A DNA stretch of 64,000 nucleotides from Arthrobacter sp. (GCA_023264815.1 JAHFUZ010000016.1:1-64000), one strand, 5' to 3'; shown: positions 34,824-44,507, numbered from the stretch's first letter. Numbers and translations: made by a program. Notes: generated by a model from the letters alone, not told the origin.

Positions 34824-37800
34824 ATGTTTTCCAAAATTCTGGTGGCCAACCGCGGCGAAATCGCGATCAGGGCCTTCCGCGCCGGCTACGAACTGGGCGC
34901 CAAGACCGTTGCGGTCTTCCCCAACGAGGACCGGAACTCGATCCACCGCCAGAAGGCCGACGAGGCGTATCTGATCGGTGAAGAGGGCCACCCCGTCCGG
35001 GCCTACCTCGACGTCGCAGAAGTTGTCCGGGTGGCCAAGGAGTCCGGGGCCGACGCCATTTACCCCGGTTACGGCTTCCTCTCGGAGAACCCCGACCTGG
35101 CCCGCGCCGCCAAGGATGCCGGCATCACGTTCGTGGGCCCGCCGGCGGAAGTGCTCGAACTGGCCGGCAACAAGGTGGAGGCGCTGAAGGCTGCCCGTGA
35201 CGCCGGCGTTCCGGTCCTGAAATCCAGCGCGCCATCCAAGGACCTTGACGAGCTGATCGCCGCCGCCGACCAGATCGGCTTCCCCATCTTTGCGAAGGCC
35301 GTGGCAGGCGGAGGCGGGCGCGGCATGCGCCGCGTCGATACCCGGGAAGCCCTTCCCGAGGCACTGCAGTCCGCCATGCGCGAGGCCGATGCGGCGTTCG
35401 GTGACCCCACCATGTTCCTGGAGCAGGCGGTCCTCCGCCCGCGCCACATCGAGGTGCAGATCCTGGCCGACGCCGAGGGCAATGTGATCCACCTTTTCGA
35501 GCGCGACTGCTCCATCCAGCGCCGCCACCAAAAGGTCATTGAGATCGCTCCGGCGCCGAACCTGGACGAGGGCATCCGCCAGGCTCTCTACCGTGACGCC
35601 GTGAAGTTCGCCAAGGCCCTGAACTACGTCAATGCCGGAACTGTTGAGTTCCTGGTGGACACGGTGGGAGAACGCGCCGGGCAGCACGTCTTTATTGAAA
35701 TGAACCCCCGCATCCAGGTGGAGCACACCGTCACTGAGGAAGTGACCGATGTTGACCTGGTGCAGGCACAGATGCGGATCGCTTCCGGTGAGACCCTCGC
35801 GGACCTCGGTCTCTCCCAGGACAGCGTCCAGCTCAAGGGTGCTGCGCTGCAGTGCCGCATCACCACCGAGGACCCGGCCAACGGGTTCCGTCCCGACGTC
35901 GGAAAGATCACCGGGTACCGTTCGGCCGGTGGCGCCGGTGTAAGGCTCGACGGCGGCACCGTTTACTCAGGTGCCGAGATCAGCCCCCACTTCGACTCCA
36001 TGCTGGTGAAGCTCAGCTGCCGGGGACGCGACTACCCGGCAGCCGTTGCCCGCGCACGCCGTGCGCTGGCCGAATTCCGCATCCGCGGCGTGTCCACCAA
36101 CATTTCCTTCCTGCAGGCCGTGCTGGACGATGCCGACTTCATTGCGGGGAATGTGGCCACCAACTTCATTGACGAACGCCCGCAGCTCCTGAAGGCACGT
36201 GTCTCAGCGGACCGCGGTACCAAGCTCCTGACCTGGCTGGCAGACGTGACGGTCAACAAGCCCAACGGCGAACTGAGGGTTCATTCCGATCCGGCAGCCA
36301 AGCTGCCCGCCGTTGGTGACCGGCAGCCGGCACCCGGCTCACGCCAGCGGCTCCAGGAACTCGGACCCGAAGGCTTTGCCCGGGCACTCAGGGAGCAGAC
36401 CGCCGTCGCCGTCACCGACACCACCTTCCGGGACGCCCACCAGTCGCTCCTGGCCACCCGTGTGCGTACCCGCGACCTTGTGGCCGCCGGGCCCGCGGTC
36501 AGCGCGCTGCTGCCGGAACTCCTGTCCGTTGAAGCCTGGGGCGGTGCCACCTATGACGTGGCCCTGCGGTTCCTGGGCGAGGACCCGTGGGACCGCCTGG
36601 CGGCCTTGCGGAAGGCCATGCCGAACGTCTGCCTGCAGATGCTGCTGCGCGGCCGCAACACTGTTGGCTACACGCCGTACCCCGAAGAAGTGACGGAGGC
36701 CTTCGTCAACGAGGCTGCCGCCACCGGCATCGACATCTTCCGTATCTTTGACGCCCTGAACGACGTCAACCAGATGGCGCCGGCCATCCGGGCCGTCCGG
36801 GCCACCGGGACCGCCGTTGCCGAAGTGGCGCTCTGCTATACGGGCGACCTGCTGGACCCTGCGGAGACGCTCTACACTCTGGACTACTACCTGGACCTGG
36901 CGCAGAAGATCGTTGACGCCGGCGCCCACATCCTGGCGATCAAGGATATGGCAGGCCTGCTCCGCCCCGCCGCGGCCGCAAAACTGGTTTCAGCGCTCCG
37001 GGAACGCTTCGACCTGCCCGTCCACTTGCACACCCACGACACCGCGGGCGGCCAGCTGGCCACCCTGATGGCCGCCGTGGACGCCGGCGTAGACGCCGTG
37101 GATGTGGCCACGGCCTCCCTGGCCGGAACCACCAGCCAGGTATCGGCGTCGGCCCTGGTGGCGGCGCTGGCACATACCCCGCGGGACACCGGCCTCAGCC
37201 TCAAGGCCGTCAGCTCGCTGGAACCCTATTGGGAGGCGGTCCGCCGCGTCTACGCACCTTTCGAATCCGGTCTGCCGGGTCCCACCGGGCGCGTCTACCA
37301 GCATGAAATCCCGGGCGGACAGCTCTCCAACCTCCGGCAGCAGGCCATCGCACTGGGGCTGGGGGAGCGCTTCGAAGCCATCGAGGACATGTACACGGCC
37401 GCAGACCGCATCCTGGGCCACCTGGTCAAGGTGACGCCGTCCTCCAAAGTGGTGGGCGACCTCGCCCTGCACCTCGTGGGGCTCAACGCTGATCCGGCGG
37501 ACTTCAACGAGAACCCGCAGAACTATGACATCCCCGACTCCGTCATCGGCTTCCTCTCCGGCGAACTCGGTGATCCTCCCGGAGGCTGGCCCGAGCCGTT
37601 CCGCACCAAGGCACTGCAGGGGCGCAGCATCAAGGTCCGCGACGTGGACCTCAGCCCCGAGGACAGCGCAGCGCTCAAGGGCGATTCCAAGACGCGCCAG
37701 GCCACGTTGAACCGCCTGCTCTTCGAGGGTCCCACCAAGGATTACCTCAAGAGCGTGGAGACCTACGGCAACATCTCCGTGCTGGATACGCGTGATTACC

Positions 37801-38219
37801 TGTACGGCCTCCAGCGCGGCGCCGAACACGAAATCCAGCTGGAAAAGGGCGTCCGCCTGATTGCTTCGCTGGAAGCCGTCTCCGAGCCGGACGAAAAGGG
37901 CATGCGCACCGTGATGTGCACGCTCAACGGCCAGTCACGTCCCGTGGTGGTCCGCGACCGTTCGGTTGTCAGCAACGTCAAGGCCGCGGAGAAGGCCGAT
38001 CCGGCCCAGCAGGGCCACGTTGCCGCGCCGTTCGCCGGTGCCGTCACCGTCACGGTCAAGGCCGGCGACACCGTCAAGGCCGGTGACACCGTGGCCACCA
38101 TCGAAGCGATGAAGATGGAAGCTTCCATCACGACGCCGGTGGGCGGCAAGGTCTCGCGCCTCGCCATTTCAGCGGTTGAGCAGGTCCAGGGCGGGGACCT
38201 CCTGCTCGTCGTGGGGTAA
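34824..38219 (+). CDS. pyc: pyruvate carboxylase
   Basis: Biotin-dependent carboxylation of pyruvate to oxaloacetate, the main anaplerotic step. At 1131 residues it has the full single-chain layout: biotin carboxylase (residues 1-450; KAVAGGGGRGMRRV ATP-grasp loop, EMNPRIQVEHTVTEEVTDVDLV), carboxyltransferase (about 520-800; TDTTFRDAHQSLLATRVRT with metal-binding residues, HLHTHDT), the allosteric/tetramerisation region, and a C-terminal biotinyl domain with Lys1097 in EAMKMEAS. AGGAGA precedes the ATG. It stands alone between divergent and convergent genes. Confidence 0.98.
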   Translation: MFSKILVANRGEIAIRAFRAGYELGAKTVAVFPNEDRNSIHRQKADEAYLIGEEGHPVRAYLDVAEVVRVAKESGADAIYPGYGFLSENPDLARAAKDAGITFVGPPAEVLELAGNKVEALKAARDAGVPVLKSSAPSKDLDELIAAADQIGFPIFAKAVAGGGGRGMRRVDTREALPEALQSAMREADAAFGDPTMFLEQAVLRPRHIEVQILADAEGNVIHLFERDCSIQRRHQKVIEIAPAPNLDEGIRQALYRDAVKFAKALNYVNAGTVEFLVDTVGERAGQHVFIEMNPRIQVEHTVTEEVTDVDLVQAQMRIASGETLADLGLSQDSVQLKGAALQCRITTEDPANGFRPDVGKITGYRSAGGAGVRLDGGTVYSGAEISPHFDSMLVKLSCRGRDYPAAVARARRALAEFRIRGVSTNISFLQAVLDDADFIAGNVATNFIDERPQLLKARVSADRGTKLLTWLADVTVNKPNGELRVHSDPAAKLPAVGDRQPAPGSRQRLQELGPEGFARALREQTAVAVTDTTFRDAHQSLLATRVRTRDLVAAGPAVSALLPELLSVEAWGGATYDVALRFLGEDPWDRLAALRKAMPNVCLQMLLRGRNTVGYTPYPEEVTEAFVNEAAATGIDIFRIFDALNDVNQMAPAIRAVRATGTAVAEVALCYTGDLLDPAETLYTLDYYLDLAQKIVDAGAHILAIKDMAGLLRPAAAAKLVSALRERFDLPVHLHTHDTAGGQLATLMAAVDAGVDAVDVATASLAGTTSQVSASALVAALAHTPRDTGLSLKAVSSLEPYWEAVRRVYAPFESGLPGPTGRVYQHEIPGGQLSNLRQQAIALGLGERFEAIEDMYTAADRILGHLVKVTPSSKVVGDLALHLVGLNADPADFNENPQNYDIPDSVIGFLSGELGDPPGGWPEPFRTKALQGRSIKVRDVDLSPEDSAALKGDSKTRQATLNRLLFEGPTKDYLKSVETYGNISVLDTRDYLYGLQRGAEHEIQLEKGVRLIASLEAVSEPDEKGMRTVMCTLNGQSRPVVVRDRSVVSNVKAAEKADPAQQGHVAAPFAGAVTVTVKAGDTVKAGDTVATIEAMKMEASITTPVGGKVSRLAISAVEQVQGGDLLLVVG

Positions 38220-38229
38220 CCCCTTAACG

Positions 38230-38292
38230 CAACGCGGGGTCACTTTCCGCCCAATGGAGACTCTCCAAAGGACGGGAAGCGACCCCGCGTTG
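38230..38292. terminator. terminator between pyc and acyl-CoA ligase
   Basis: CAACGCGGGGTC (38230-38241) pairs with GACCCCGCGTTG (38281-38292). The 39-base loop contains a second hairpin, TGGAGA-C-TCTCCA, so the transcript would form a branched structure. A T-rich run (ttgtttg) follows. Convergent genes on both sides. Confidence 0.65.
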
Positions 38293-38315
38293 TTGTTTGC
38301 CCGGCAGGGCGCCGC

Positions 38316-40124
38316 TCAGTCGCGCGGGGCGCCGTACATTTCCTCGATGACTGTCTCGAAGTCCTTCATCACCTGGGCCCGCTTCACTTTCATGGACGGC
38401 GTCAGGTGCCCTGACGCCTCGGTGAAGTCGGACGCGACGATCCGGAACGACTTGATGGCTTCCGCCTGGGAGACCGAACTGTTCGCCTGCGTAATGAGGT
38501 CCTGCACGGCGGCCTTGACCACAGGGTTCTCCACGGCTTCGTCCAGCGTGGTGGTGCTGGGCAGGCCATGGCGCTGCAGCCAGCCGGGTAAGGCTTCCTG
38601 GTCCAGGGTCACCAGCGCACCGATGAACGGACGGTTGTCACCCACCACCAGCACCTGGGACACCAGCGCATCCGCGCGGATCTGGTCCTCCAGCAGGGCC
38701 GGGACCACATTCTTGCCGCCTGCGGTGACGATGATTTCCTTCTTGCGCCCGGTGATCCAGACAAAGCCGTCCTCATCGAGGCGGCCGATATCACCGGTGC
38801 GAAGCCACCCGTCCGAGAACGACTCCGCCGTCAGGCCTTCCAGGTTGTAGTAGCCACGCATCACGCAGACGCCCTTGGCAAGAATTTCACCGTCGTCGGC
38901 AATGCGCACGGAGTTGCCCGGCAGCGGCTTGCCCACGGAACCGATCTTGATCAGTGCCGGTGTGTTCACGGAGATGGGCGCGGTGGTCTCCGTCAGGCCG
39001 TAACCTTCAAGAATCTGCAGGCCGATGCCCTGGAAGAAGTGGCCAAGCCGTTCGCCCAGCGGCCCGCCGCCGGACACGGCGTGGGCCACGTTGCCGCCCA
39101 TGGCAGCGCGCAGCTTTCCGTATACCAGCTTGTCGAACAAAGTGTGCTTGAGCTTCAGTCCCAGGCCCACGTGCCCTGTCTGGCGCGCCTTGGAGAACGC
39201 GATGGCGGTTTCCGTGGCCTTGTGGAAGATGGCGCCCTTGCCGCCGTCTTCAGCCTTGGTCAGCGCCGAGTTGTAGACCTTCTCGAACACACGCGGGACG
39301 GCCAGGATGAAGGTGGGCTGGTAGCTTTGCAGGTCGGCCAGCAGGTTCTTGATGTCCGGTGTGTGCGCCACCGTGGCGCCGGCCGCAACGGCCAGCACCG
39401 AAATAAACCGGGCGAACACGTGGGCCAGCGGCAGGAACATGATGGTCTTGGCGTTCTCGTTGACCACGTCGCCCAGCAGTGCGAGGGCGTTGTCGGACAG
39501 TTCCACGAAGTTGCCGTGGGTGAGCTCGCAGCCTTTGGGCCGGCCGGTGGTGCCGGAGGTGTAGATGATGGTGGCAACATCGGCGAGCCGCGCAGACGAC
39601 CGGCGGGCCTCAAGGTCGGCGTCGCTGACATCCCGGCCAGCTTCCCGGACGGCATCCAGGCCGCCGCCCTCAAACTGCCAGACGTGCTGCAGGTCGGTGA
39701 GTCCCTCGGAGGTGGCGGCCTGTCGGATGATGTCCTCGTGGTGCGCGGATTCGCCGAACGCGGCGACTGCGCGCGAGTCGCCCAGGTTCCACGCGACCTG
39801 CGACGGCGATGAGGTCTCATAGATCGGGACCGACACGCCTCCGGCGAACCAGATGGCAAAGTCGATGAGCGCCCACTCGTAGCGTGTGCGGGACATGATG
39901 CCCACACGGTCGCCGGCGCCCACGCCGCTTGCGATCAGGCCCTTGGCCAGCGCGGAGACGTCAGCCAGGAAGTCCTTGGCCCGGACGTCCTGCCAGGCGC
40001 CGGCAGAATCCAGCCGCGAGAACAGCGCGGGGTTGCTGGGCTTTGCAGCCTGACGCAGCACCAGGTCGGTGATGTTGGTTTCCGGGGGGACAACAACCAG
40101 CGGCGGAACACTGAATTCTCGCAC
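38316..40124 (-). CDS. long-chain fatty-acid-CoA ligase
   Basis: AMP-forming acyl-CoA synthetase (FadD15-like), about 602 residues. P-loop IIYTSGTTGRPKGCELTHGNFVEL, the GYGLTETTAPISVN stretch, the hinge WLRTGDIGRLDEDGFVWITGRKKEIIVTAGGKNVVP, and a C-terminal domain with the conserved TPSMKVKRAQV lysine region. A GTG at 40124 is chosen because AAAGGAG lies 5 bases upstream; an ATG at 40145 sits before that ribosome site. It probably activates fatty acids for lipid synthesis or degradation. Single gene, convergent with pyc and divergent from the glucokinase. Confidence 0.93.
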   Translation of the reverse strand: MREFSVPPLVVVPPETNITDLVLRQAAKPSNPALFSRLDSAGAWQDVRAKDFLADVSALAKGLIASGVGAGDRVGIMSRTRYEWALIDFAIWFAGGVSVPIYETSSPSQVAWNLGDSRAVAAFGESAHHEDIIRQAATSEGLTDLQHVWQFEGGGLDAVREAGRDVSDADLEARRSSARLADVATIIYTSGTTGRPKGCELTHGNFVELSDNALALLGDVVNENAKTIMFLPLAHVFARFISVLAVAAGATVAHTPDIKNLLADLQSYQPTFILAVPRVFEKVYNSALTKAEDGGKGAIFHKATETAIAFSKARQTGHVGLGLKLKHTLFDKLVYGKLRAAMGGNVAHAVSGGGPLGERLGHFFQGIGLQILEGYGLTETTAPISVNTPALIKIGSVGKPLPGNSVRIADDGEILAKGVCVMRGYYNLEGLTAESFSDGWLRTGDIGRLDEDGFVWITGRKKEIIVTAGGKNVVPALLEDQIRADALVSQVLVVGDNRPFIGALVTLDQEALPGWLQRHGLPSTTTLDEAVENPVVKAAVQDLITQANSSVSQAEAIKSFRIVASDFTEASGHLTPSMKVKRAQVMKDFETVIEEMYGAPRD

Positions 40125-40287
40125 TATAGCTCCTTTGATATCCATGGACCCGCACAGGGTATGCCTAAAGACTAATACGCCCGCAACGTGGTCGTGCAGA
40201 ATAAAAGTTACTCGTCAGTAACATGCTAGTCAAAAGGCTCAGGTAACGCGGGGTCCCGGGCTCCCGCTGCCCCGCTCCGGGCGCGCC

Positions 40288-40293
40288 TAGAAT
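40288..40293 (+). promoter_or_regulatory. candidate -10 box of a leaderless promoter (ROK kinase)
   Basis: TAGAAT is followed by 8 bases and the ATG at 40302. No Shine-Dalgarno sequence precedes the start, so a leaderless mRNA is likely. Confidence 0.5.
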
Positions 40294-40301
40294 GGGTCAC
40301 T

Positions 40302-41393
40302 ATGTATGGAACGTCCCCCGGTAAACAGGCTGGCCCGCCCACTGGGCCGGCGCCATGGCCAAAACGGCCCGGGGCCAAGCCGTCCACGCCCTGGCGCCGG
40401 AAAGTATTCCGCGAACACCTGGGGCTCCAGCGCGCGGGGCTGGCCATCGGCATCGACATCGGCGGCACAAAAGTGGCCGCCGGAGTAGTGGACACCGACG
40501 GCCAAATCCTTAGCGAAGCGCGCCGGTCCACTCCCGGGAGCGACCCGCGCGCCGTAGAGCAGGTCATCGTTGAGCTGGTGGCTGAACTTGGCGCCGATCA
40601 CCGGATCCGCTCCGTTGGCATCGGGGCGGCAGGCTGGATGGACCTCGACGGCGGCACGGTGCTTTTCAGCCCGCACCTGGCCTGGCGAAACGAGCCCCTG
40701 CGGGCCAACCTGCAGCGCCTGCTGCGCAGGCCCATCTTCCTCACGAACGACGCCGACGCCGCCGCCTGGGCGGAATGGCGGTTTGGTGCCGGCCAGGGGG
40801 AGGAAAGGCTCGTGTGCATCACGCTCGGCACGGGCATCGGCGGCGCCATGGTGTTGGACGGCCGGGTGGAACGCGGCCGTTTCGGCGTAGCCGGTGAATT
40901 CGGCCACCAGATCATCATGCCGGGCGGACACCGCTGCGAGTGCGGAAACCGGGGCTGCTGGGAGCAGTATGCCTCAGGCAATGCATTGGGGCGCGAGGCC
41001 AGGATCCTGGCCGCGGCCAATTCGCCTGTAGCCCAGGAACTTCTGGCCGCGGTTGGTGGACGGCCGGACCGGATTACGGGCGCTATAGTGACGGAACTTG
41101 CCCTTGCCGGCGACGCCGCCTGCCGCGAACTCCTGGACGAAGTGGGTGAATGGCTGGGCCTGGGGTTGGCCAACTTGGCCGCCGCGCTGGACCCCGGTCT
41201 CTTTGTGATCGGCGGCGGGCTCTGCTCTGCGGGGGACCTGCTGGTGGAGCCCGCCCGCAAAGCCTTTGCCAGGAATCTGACGGGCAGGGGGTTCCGCCCT
41301 GCCGCGGGCATTGAGCTTGCCGCGCTGGGACCCAACGCCGGCCTCATCGGCGCAGCGGATCTGTCCCGGGTGAGCCGCCGCCTGCGCCGGTGA
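40302..41393 (+). CDS. ROK family glucokinase
   Basis: Phosphorylates glucose (or a related hexose) with ATP. A 363-residue ROK protein: phosphate-1 motif IGIDIGGTKVAAGVVD, catalytic Asp in FLTNDADAAAWAEWRFG, LVCITLGTGIGGAMVLDG, and the ROK zinc site GHQ...C-x-C-x2-x2-C (HRCECGNRGCWEQYASG). It lacks an N-terminal helix-turn-helix, so it is a kinase and not a ROK repressor. The first ~45 residues are Pro/Lys-rich and not part of the fold. The start has no ribosome site but fits a leaderless promoter. Specific sugar not determinable. Confidence 0.9.
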   Translation: MYGTSPGKQAGPPTGPAPWPKRPGAKPSTPWRRKVFREHLGLQRAGLAIGIDIGGTKVAAGVVDTDGQILSEARRSTPGSDPRAVEQVIVELVAELGADHRIRSVGIGAAGWMDLDGGTVLFSPHLAWRNEPLRANLQRLLRRPIFLTNDADAAAWAEWRFGAGQGEERLVCITLGTGIGGAMVLDGRVERGRFGVAGEFGHQIIMPGGHRCECGNRGCWEQYASGNALGREARILAAANSPVAQELLAAVGGRPDRITGAIVTELALAGDAACRELLDEVGEWLGLGLANLAAALDPGLFVIGGGLCSAGDLLVEPARKAFARNLTGRGFRPAAGIELAALGPNAGLIGAADLSRVSRRLRR

Positions 41394-41456
41394 GCCATTG
41401 CGCCGGGCACCTGGCCGGGGATTGAACCGGCAGGCGCCCACGGGGGCGGGGCATGC

Positions 41457-42053
41457 TCAGACGCGGGCGCCGTCGTCGTTGTCGTTCTTCTCCTGCGGCA
41501 GTTTCATGATCAGGTAGACCACGGCCAGGATGAACGCAGCCACCATCCCCACAATCGCCAGCAGCGGCGCTGACCGCCAGAACATGGCTGACAAAACCAG
41601 CGCCACGGGGCCGCCCACCGCGCCAAGCCAGGCCAGCATGGTCAACGGATCGGTGCCGGAGAGGCTTGGTGGCTCTTCGGGGATGAAGTCCCCGCCGTCG
41701 TCCTCCACGGCATAGTCGCGCGGGCCGCCGCCAAACGGCCCGGCACCGGTGTCTGGGCCGGCATCCGCGTCTGGGCCGGACGTGTCGCGGCCGGTGCCGG
41801 GTGCGGCCCCGGACCGTTCGGCGGCTGACAACTCCGTGGGGGCCAGGCCCGCAAGGCCCAGGGGATCGAAGTCGCGGAAGGTAGCGGGCCTGCCGGGCGT
41901 GCCGGCATCACCGGGGACTCCCTCCACGGTGCTGCCGTCCACCGTGCTGCTGTCTCCGGGAGACTTCCCCTCCAGCCGGGCAACAAGGTCCAGCCAGACG
42001 GCGTCGTCCTGGTTGGCACTCGGGTCAGGCGAGCCGGAATCGGGCCTAGTCAC
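41457..42053 (-). CDS. small membrane protein of unknown function
   Basis: A 198-residue protein that I do not recognise. The first ~130 residues are acidic, Pro/Gly/Asp-rich and probably disordered; near the start is DAVWLDLVARLEG, a short helix seen in similar actinobacterial proteins. Two closely spaced hydrophobic helices lie at about residues 136-158 and 161-183, with a charged C-terminal end (KNDNDDGARV). GTG at 42053 overlaps the hydrolase stop by 8 bases, so it is co-expressed with the two hydrolases upstream on this strand. Confidence 0.7.
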   Translation of the reverse strand: MTRPDSGSPDPSANQDDAVWLDLVARLEGKSPGDSSTVDGSTVEGVPGDAGTPGRPATFRDFDPLGLAGLAPTELSAAERSGAAPGTGRDTSGPDADAGPDTGAGPFGGGPRDYAVEDDGGDFIPEEPPSLSGTDPLTMLAWLGAVGGPVALVLSAMFWRSAPLLAIVGMVAAFILAVVYLIMKLPQEKNDNDDGARV

Positions 42054-42840
42054 GGGCAGCACCTTCCTGAAGCTCAGGCGAACCCTGACTGGCCAGCACT
42101 GTCCGGATGAAGTCTGCGGACCCCCGGAAGATTTCTTCGGCGTCATTGTCCAGTGTGGCTACGTGGTAGCTGTTCTCCAGGGCAGTCAGTGTCAGTGGGG
42201 CGTTGACCAGCCCACGCCGCAGGGCCACGATGCTGGAATCTGAAACCACATGGTCCACAGTGGAACGGAACACGCGGACCGGTGCCGTGACCCGGGGGAG
42301 GAGCCGGACGGTGTCCTTGAACATCTTGTTCAGTTCGTGGGCTGCGGCCACAGGTGTCCGCGGATAGGCGCCCTCGTCCATGCCGGGTTTCAGGATGTCG
42401 TTGGCTATTGCGGGAGTGCTCTTCAGGACGAGCTTCAGGATACCGGCCAGCGGGGCGCGGGGATCGTCGATGACCAGGCCGGGATTGACCAGGATCACGC
42501 CACTGACGGGCCTGGTGGCCGCGATCCGGAGCGCCAGCGCGCCGCCCATGCTTAACCCCGCAGCGAAGACCTGGCCGCACTGGGCGTCGAGCTCCAGGTA
42601 GGCCTCATCCAGCGCGGCGTGCCACTGCGTCCAGCGGGTCCGGGCCAGCTCCTGCCAGCTGGTGCCGTGGCCCGGCAACAAGGGCATGCGGACGGCGAAT
42701 CCGACGTCGGCCAGGGACTGGGCCCAGCTGCGGAGCCCATGCGGGCTGCCCGTGAACCCGTGGGAGAGCACCACACCGATCCGGGGTCCGTCTCCGGTGG
42801 GCGCGCTGCTGAACGGGCTGTGGTCCGGAAAGCCGGTCAT
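42046..42840 (-). CDS. alpha/beta hydrolase (carboxylesterase-like), paralogue 2
   Basis: A 264-residue serine hydrolase. Oxyanion-hole segment VVLSHGFTGSPHGLRSWAQSLA, nucleophile elbow FAAGLSMGGALALRIAA, acid region FRSTVDHVVSDSS and catalytic His in ENSYHVATLDND. The pattern is that of Est30-type monoacylglycerol lipases/carboxylesterases. It is clearly a relative of the gene upstream (42837-43673), sharing the same motifs in the same positions, so the pair arose by duplication. Its ATG overlaps the upstream stop by 4 bases. Confidence 0.9.
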   Translation of the reverse strand: MTGFPDHSPFSSAPTGDGPRIGVVLSHGFTGSPHGLRSWAQSLADVGFAVRMPLLPGHGTSWQELARTRWTQWHAALDEAYLELDAQCGQVFAAGLSMGGALALRIAATRPVSGVILVNPGLVIDDPRAPLAGILKLVLKSTPAIANDILKPGMDEGAYPRTPVAAAHELNKMFKDTVRLLPRVTAPVRVFRSTVDHVVSDSSIVALRRGLVNAPLTLTALENSYHVATLDNDAEEIFRGSADFIRTVLASQGSPELQEGAARD

Positions 42841-43673
42841 ATGGTCTCCGAGGTGGGGTGGGTGGTGTTTGCGGCGCTGGCCGGCAAAACCTGGTCTTTT
42901 GTCATGCCGCTGCCTGACTGCGAAAGGAAGAACTGGCTGGACCGGATGAAAATCTCGGGCGCATCCACGTCCAGGGTGGCAACGTGTCCGCTGTGGTGGA
43001 GGTCCACCACCTCCACCAGCTGCGGGCCCAGCCGGTCCTGCAGCATGGAGAGCGAGGTGGGTGGCACTACGGCATCGGCCCGGGATTTGAAGACCTGGAC
43101 CGGCGCATTGATCCGGTGCAGTCCGCGCACGGCGGCGCCGAAGAGCCGCTTCAGTTCATGCACGGCTGCCAGCGGCGTGCGTGAGTAGTCGCCGTCGTCG
43201 GTGGCTGGCGCCGTCGGCTGGTCCTCCTGGATGGGAATGGTGGTCCGCTGGAAATACTTCAGCACGCCGATGACCCGGACCCGGCGGTCGTAGAAACTGA
43301 GCCCGGGATTCACCACCGAGACGCCCGCTACCGGATGCCGGGAGGCCGTCAGCAGGGCGATGGCTCCGCCCATCGACAAACCGGCCACGAAACAGCGGTC
43401 GGTGCGGGCATCCAGGTCCCGGTAGGCCGCTTCGAAGGTCCCGTACCACTGGCGCCAGTTTGAGCGGGCGAGCTGCCGCCAGTCGGTCCCATGGCCGGGA
43501 AGGAGCGGGACGGACACGGCAAATCCCTGGGCGGCGAGGTCCTCAGCCCATGGCATGACGCTGAGCGGACTGCCGGTGAAGCCGTGGCAGATGGCCACGC
43601 CGGTCCGGGCATTGGGTCCGTGGCCGGGGTAGCTGAAAGCGGCAGGCCGGGGCGGAGTGCTGCTTTCTGTCAT
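42837..43673 (-). CDS. alpha/beta hydrolase (carboxylesterase-like), paralogue 1
   Basis: A 278-residue serine hydrolase. VAICHGFTGSPLSVMPWAEDLAAQGFAVSVPLLPGHGTDWRQL holds the oxyanion hole and lid region, FVAGLSMGGAIALLTA the nucleophile, SRADAVVPPTSL the acid and LHHSGHVATLDVDAPE the His. Est30-type carboxylesterase/monoacylglycerol lipase fold. First gene of a three-gene unit with paralogue 2 and a small membrane protein. A GACAC-n4-GTGTC inverted repeat touches its start codon. The divergent neighbour is an acyltransferase, which suggests a lipid-related role (inference). Confidence 0.9.
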   Translation of the reverse strand: MTESSTPPRPAAFSYPGHGPNARTGVAICHGFTGSPLSVMPWAEDLAAQGFAVSVPLLPGHGTDWRQLARSNWRQWYGTFEAAYRDLDARTDRCFVAGLSMGGAIALLTASRHPVAGVSVVNPGLSFYDRRVRVIGVLKYFQRTTIPIQEDQPTAPATDDGDYSRTPLAAVHELKRLFGAAVRGLHRINAPVQVFKSRADAVVPPTSLSMLQDRLGPQLVEVVDLHHSGHVATLDVDAPEIFIRSSQFFLSQSGSGMTKDQVLPASAANTTHPTSETI

Positions 43674-43687
43674 GACACCATCGTGTC
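43674..43687. promoter_or_regulatory. inverted repeat touching the hydrolase start codon
   Basis: GACAC-CATC-GTGTC lies directly against the ATG of the hydrolase on the minus strand. In the mRNA it would form a small hairpin in place of a ribosome site; in DNA it could be an operator. Confidence 0.4.
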
Positions 43688-43784
43688 ACTGTTCGCGATA
43701 AATCTCACTAGAGTAGGGTTGCATTGAACTGCTGGCCTGACCCAACGGAGGGCCGGCACGCAGGCTTCAGGAGAGGTTCTATAC

Positions 43785-44507
43785 GTGTTCTATTGGGTCA
43801 TGAAACGGATCTTCCTGGGGCCGGTGCTGCGGCTTCTTTTCCGCCCGTGGGTCAAGGGCCTGGACAACGTTCCGGCCGAGGGCGCAGCGATCATCGCCTC
43901 CAACCATCTTTCGTTTTCGGATTCAATTTTTATGCCGCTGATGGTTCGCCGTCCGGTGGTGTTCCTGGCCAAGTCCGAGTACTTCACTGGCACCGGCATC
44001 AAGGGCCGGCTGACGGCTCTGTTCTTCAGGCTCACCAACCAGCTGCCCATGGACAGGTCAGGCGGCGCCGCATCCGCGGTGTCCCTGAACGCGGGCATGG
44101 ATGTCCTCACCAGCGGGGGCCTGCTCGGCATCTACCCCGAAGGGACCCGGAGCCCGGACGCCCGCCTCTACCGTGGCAAGGTGGGTGTGGCCAGGCTGGC
44201 CCTGCAGGCCGGCGTGCCGGTGATTCCAGTGGCAATGATCGGCACGGACAAAGTTCAGCCCATCGGCAAACGGATGCCCAATATCCGGCGGATCGGGATG
44301 ATTTTTGGGGCGCCGCTGGATTTCAGTCGGTATGCCGGCCAGGCCGAGGACCGCGCGGTACAGCGAAAAGTTACCGATGAAATCATGTTCGAGCTGATGC
44401 GGCTCTCCGGCCAGGAATATGTGGACGAATACGCGGCCGTGGTGAAGCTCCGCCTGGCCGGCGCAGAGACCACCGGAACGGAAGGCAAGGACTCAGCCGC
44501 AGGCTGA
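43785..44507 (+). CDS. plsC: 1-acyl-sn-glycerol-3-phosphate acyltransferase
   Basis: PlsC-family acyltransferase, 240 residues. H-x4-D motif in SNHLSFSDSIFMP, second block LPMDRSGG, third block GIYPEGTRSPD and fourth block GVPVIPVAMIGT. It completes phosphatidic acid synthesis. GTG start with AGGAGAGG 8 bases upstream. In M. tuberculosis an acyltransferase of this type (Rv2182c) is near aroG, so this one is the syntenic copy. A second PlsC-like protein is at 26322-27050. Confidence 0.92.
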   Translation: MFYWVMKRIFLGPVLRLLFRPWVKGLDNVPAEGAAIIASNHLSFSDSIFMPLMVRRPVVFLAKSEYFTGTGIKGRLTALFFRLTNQLPMDRSGGAASAVSLNAGMDVLTSGGLLGIYPEGTRSPDARLYRGKVGVARLALQAGVPVIPVAMIGTDKVQPIGKRMPNIRRIGMIFGAPLDFSRYAGQAEDRAVQRKVTDEIMFELMRLSGQEYVDEYAAVVKLRLAGAETTGTEGKDSAAG

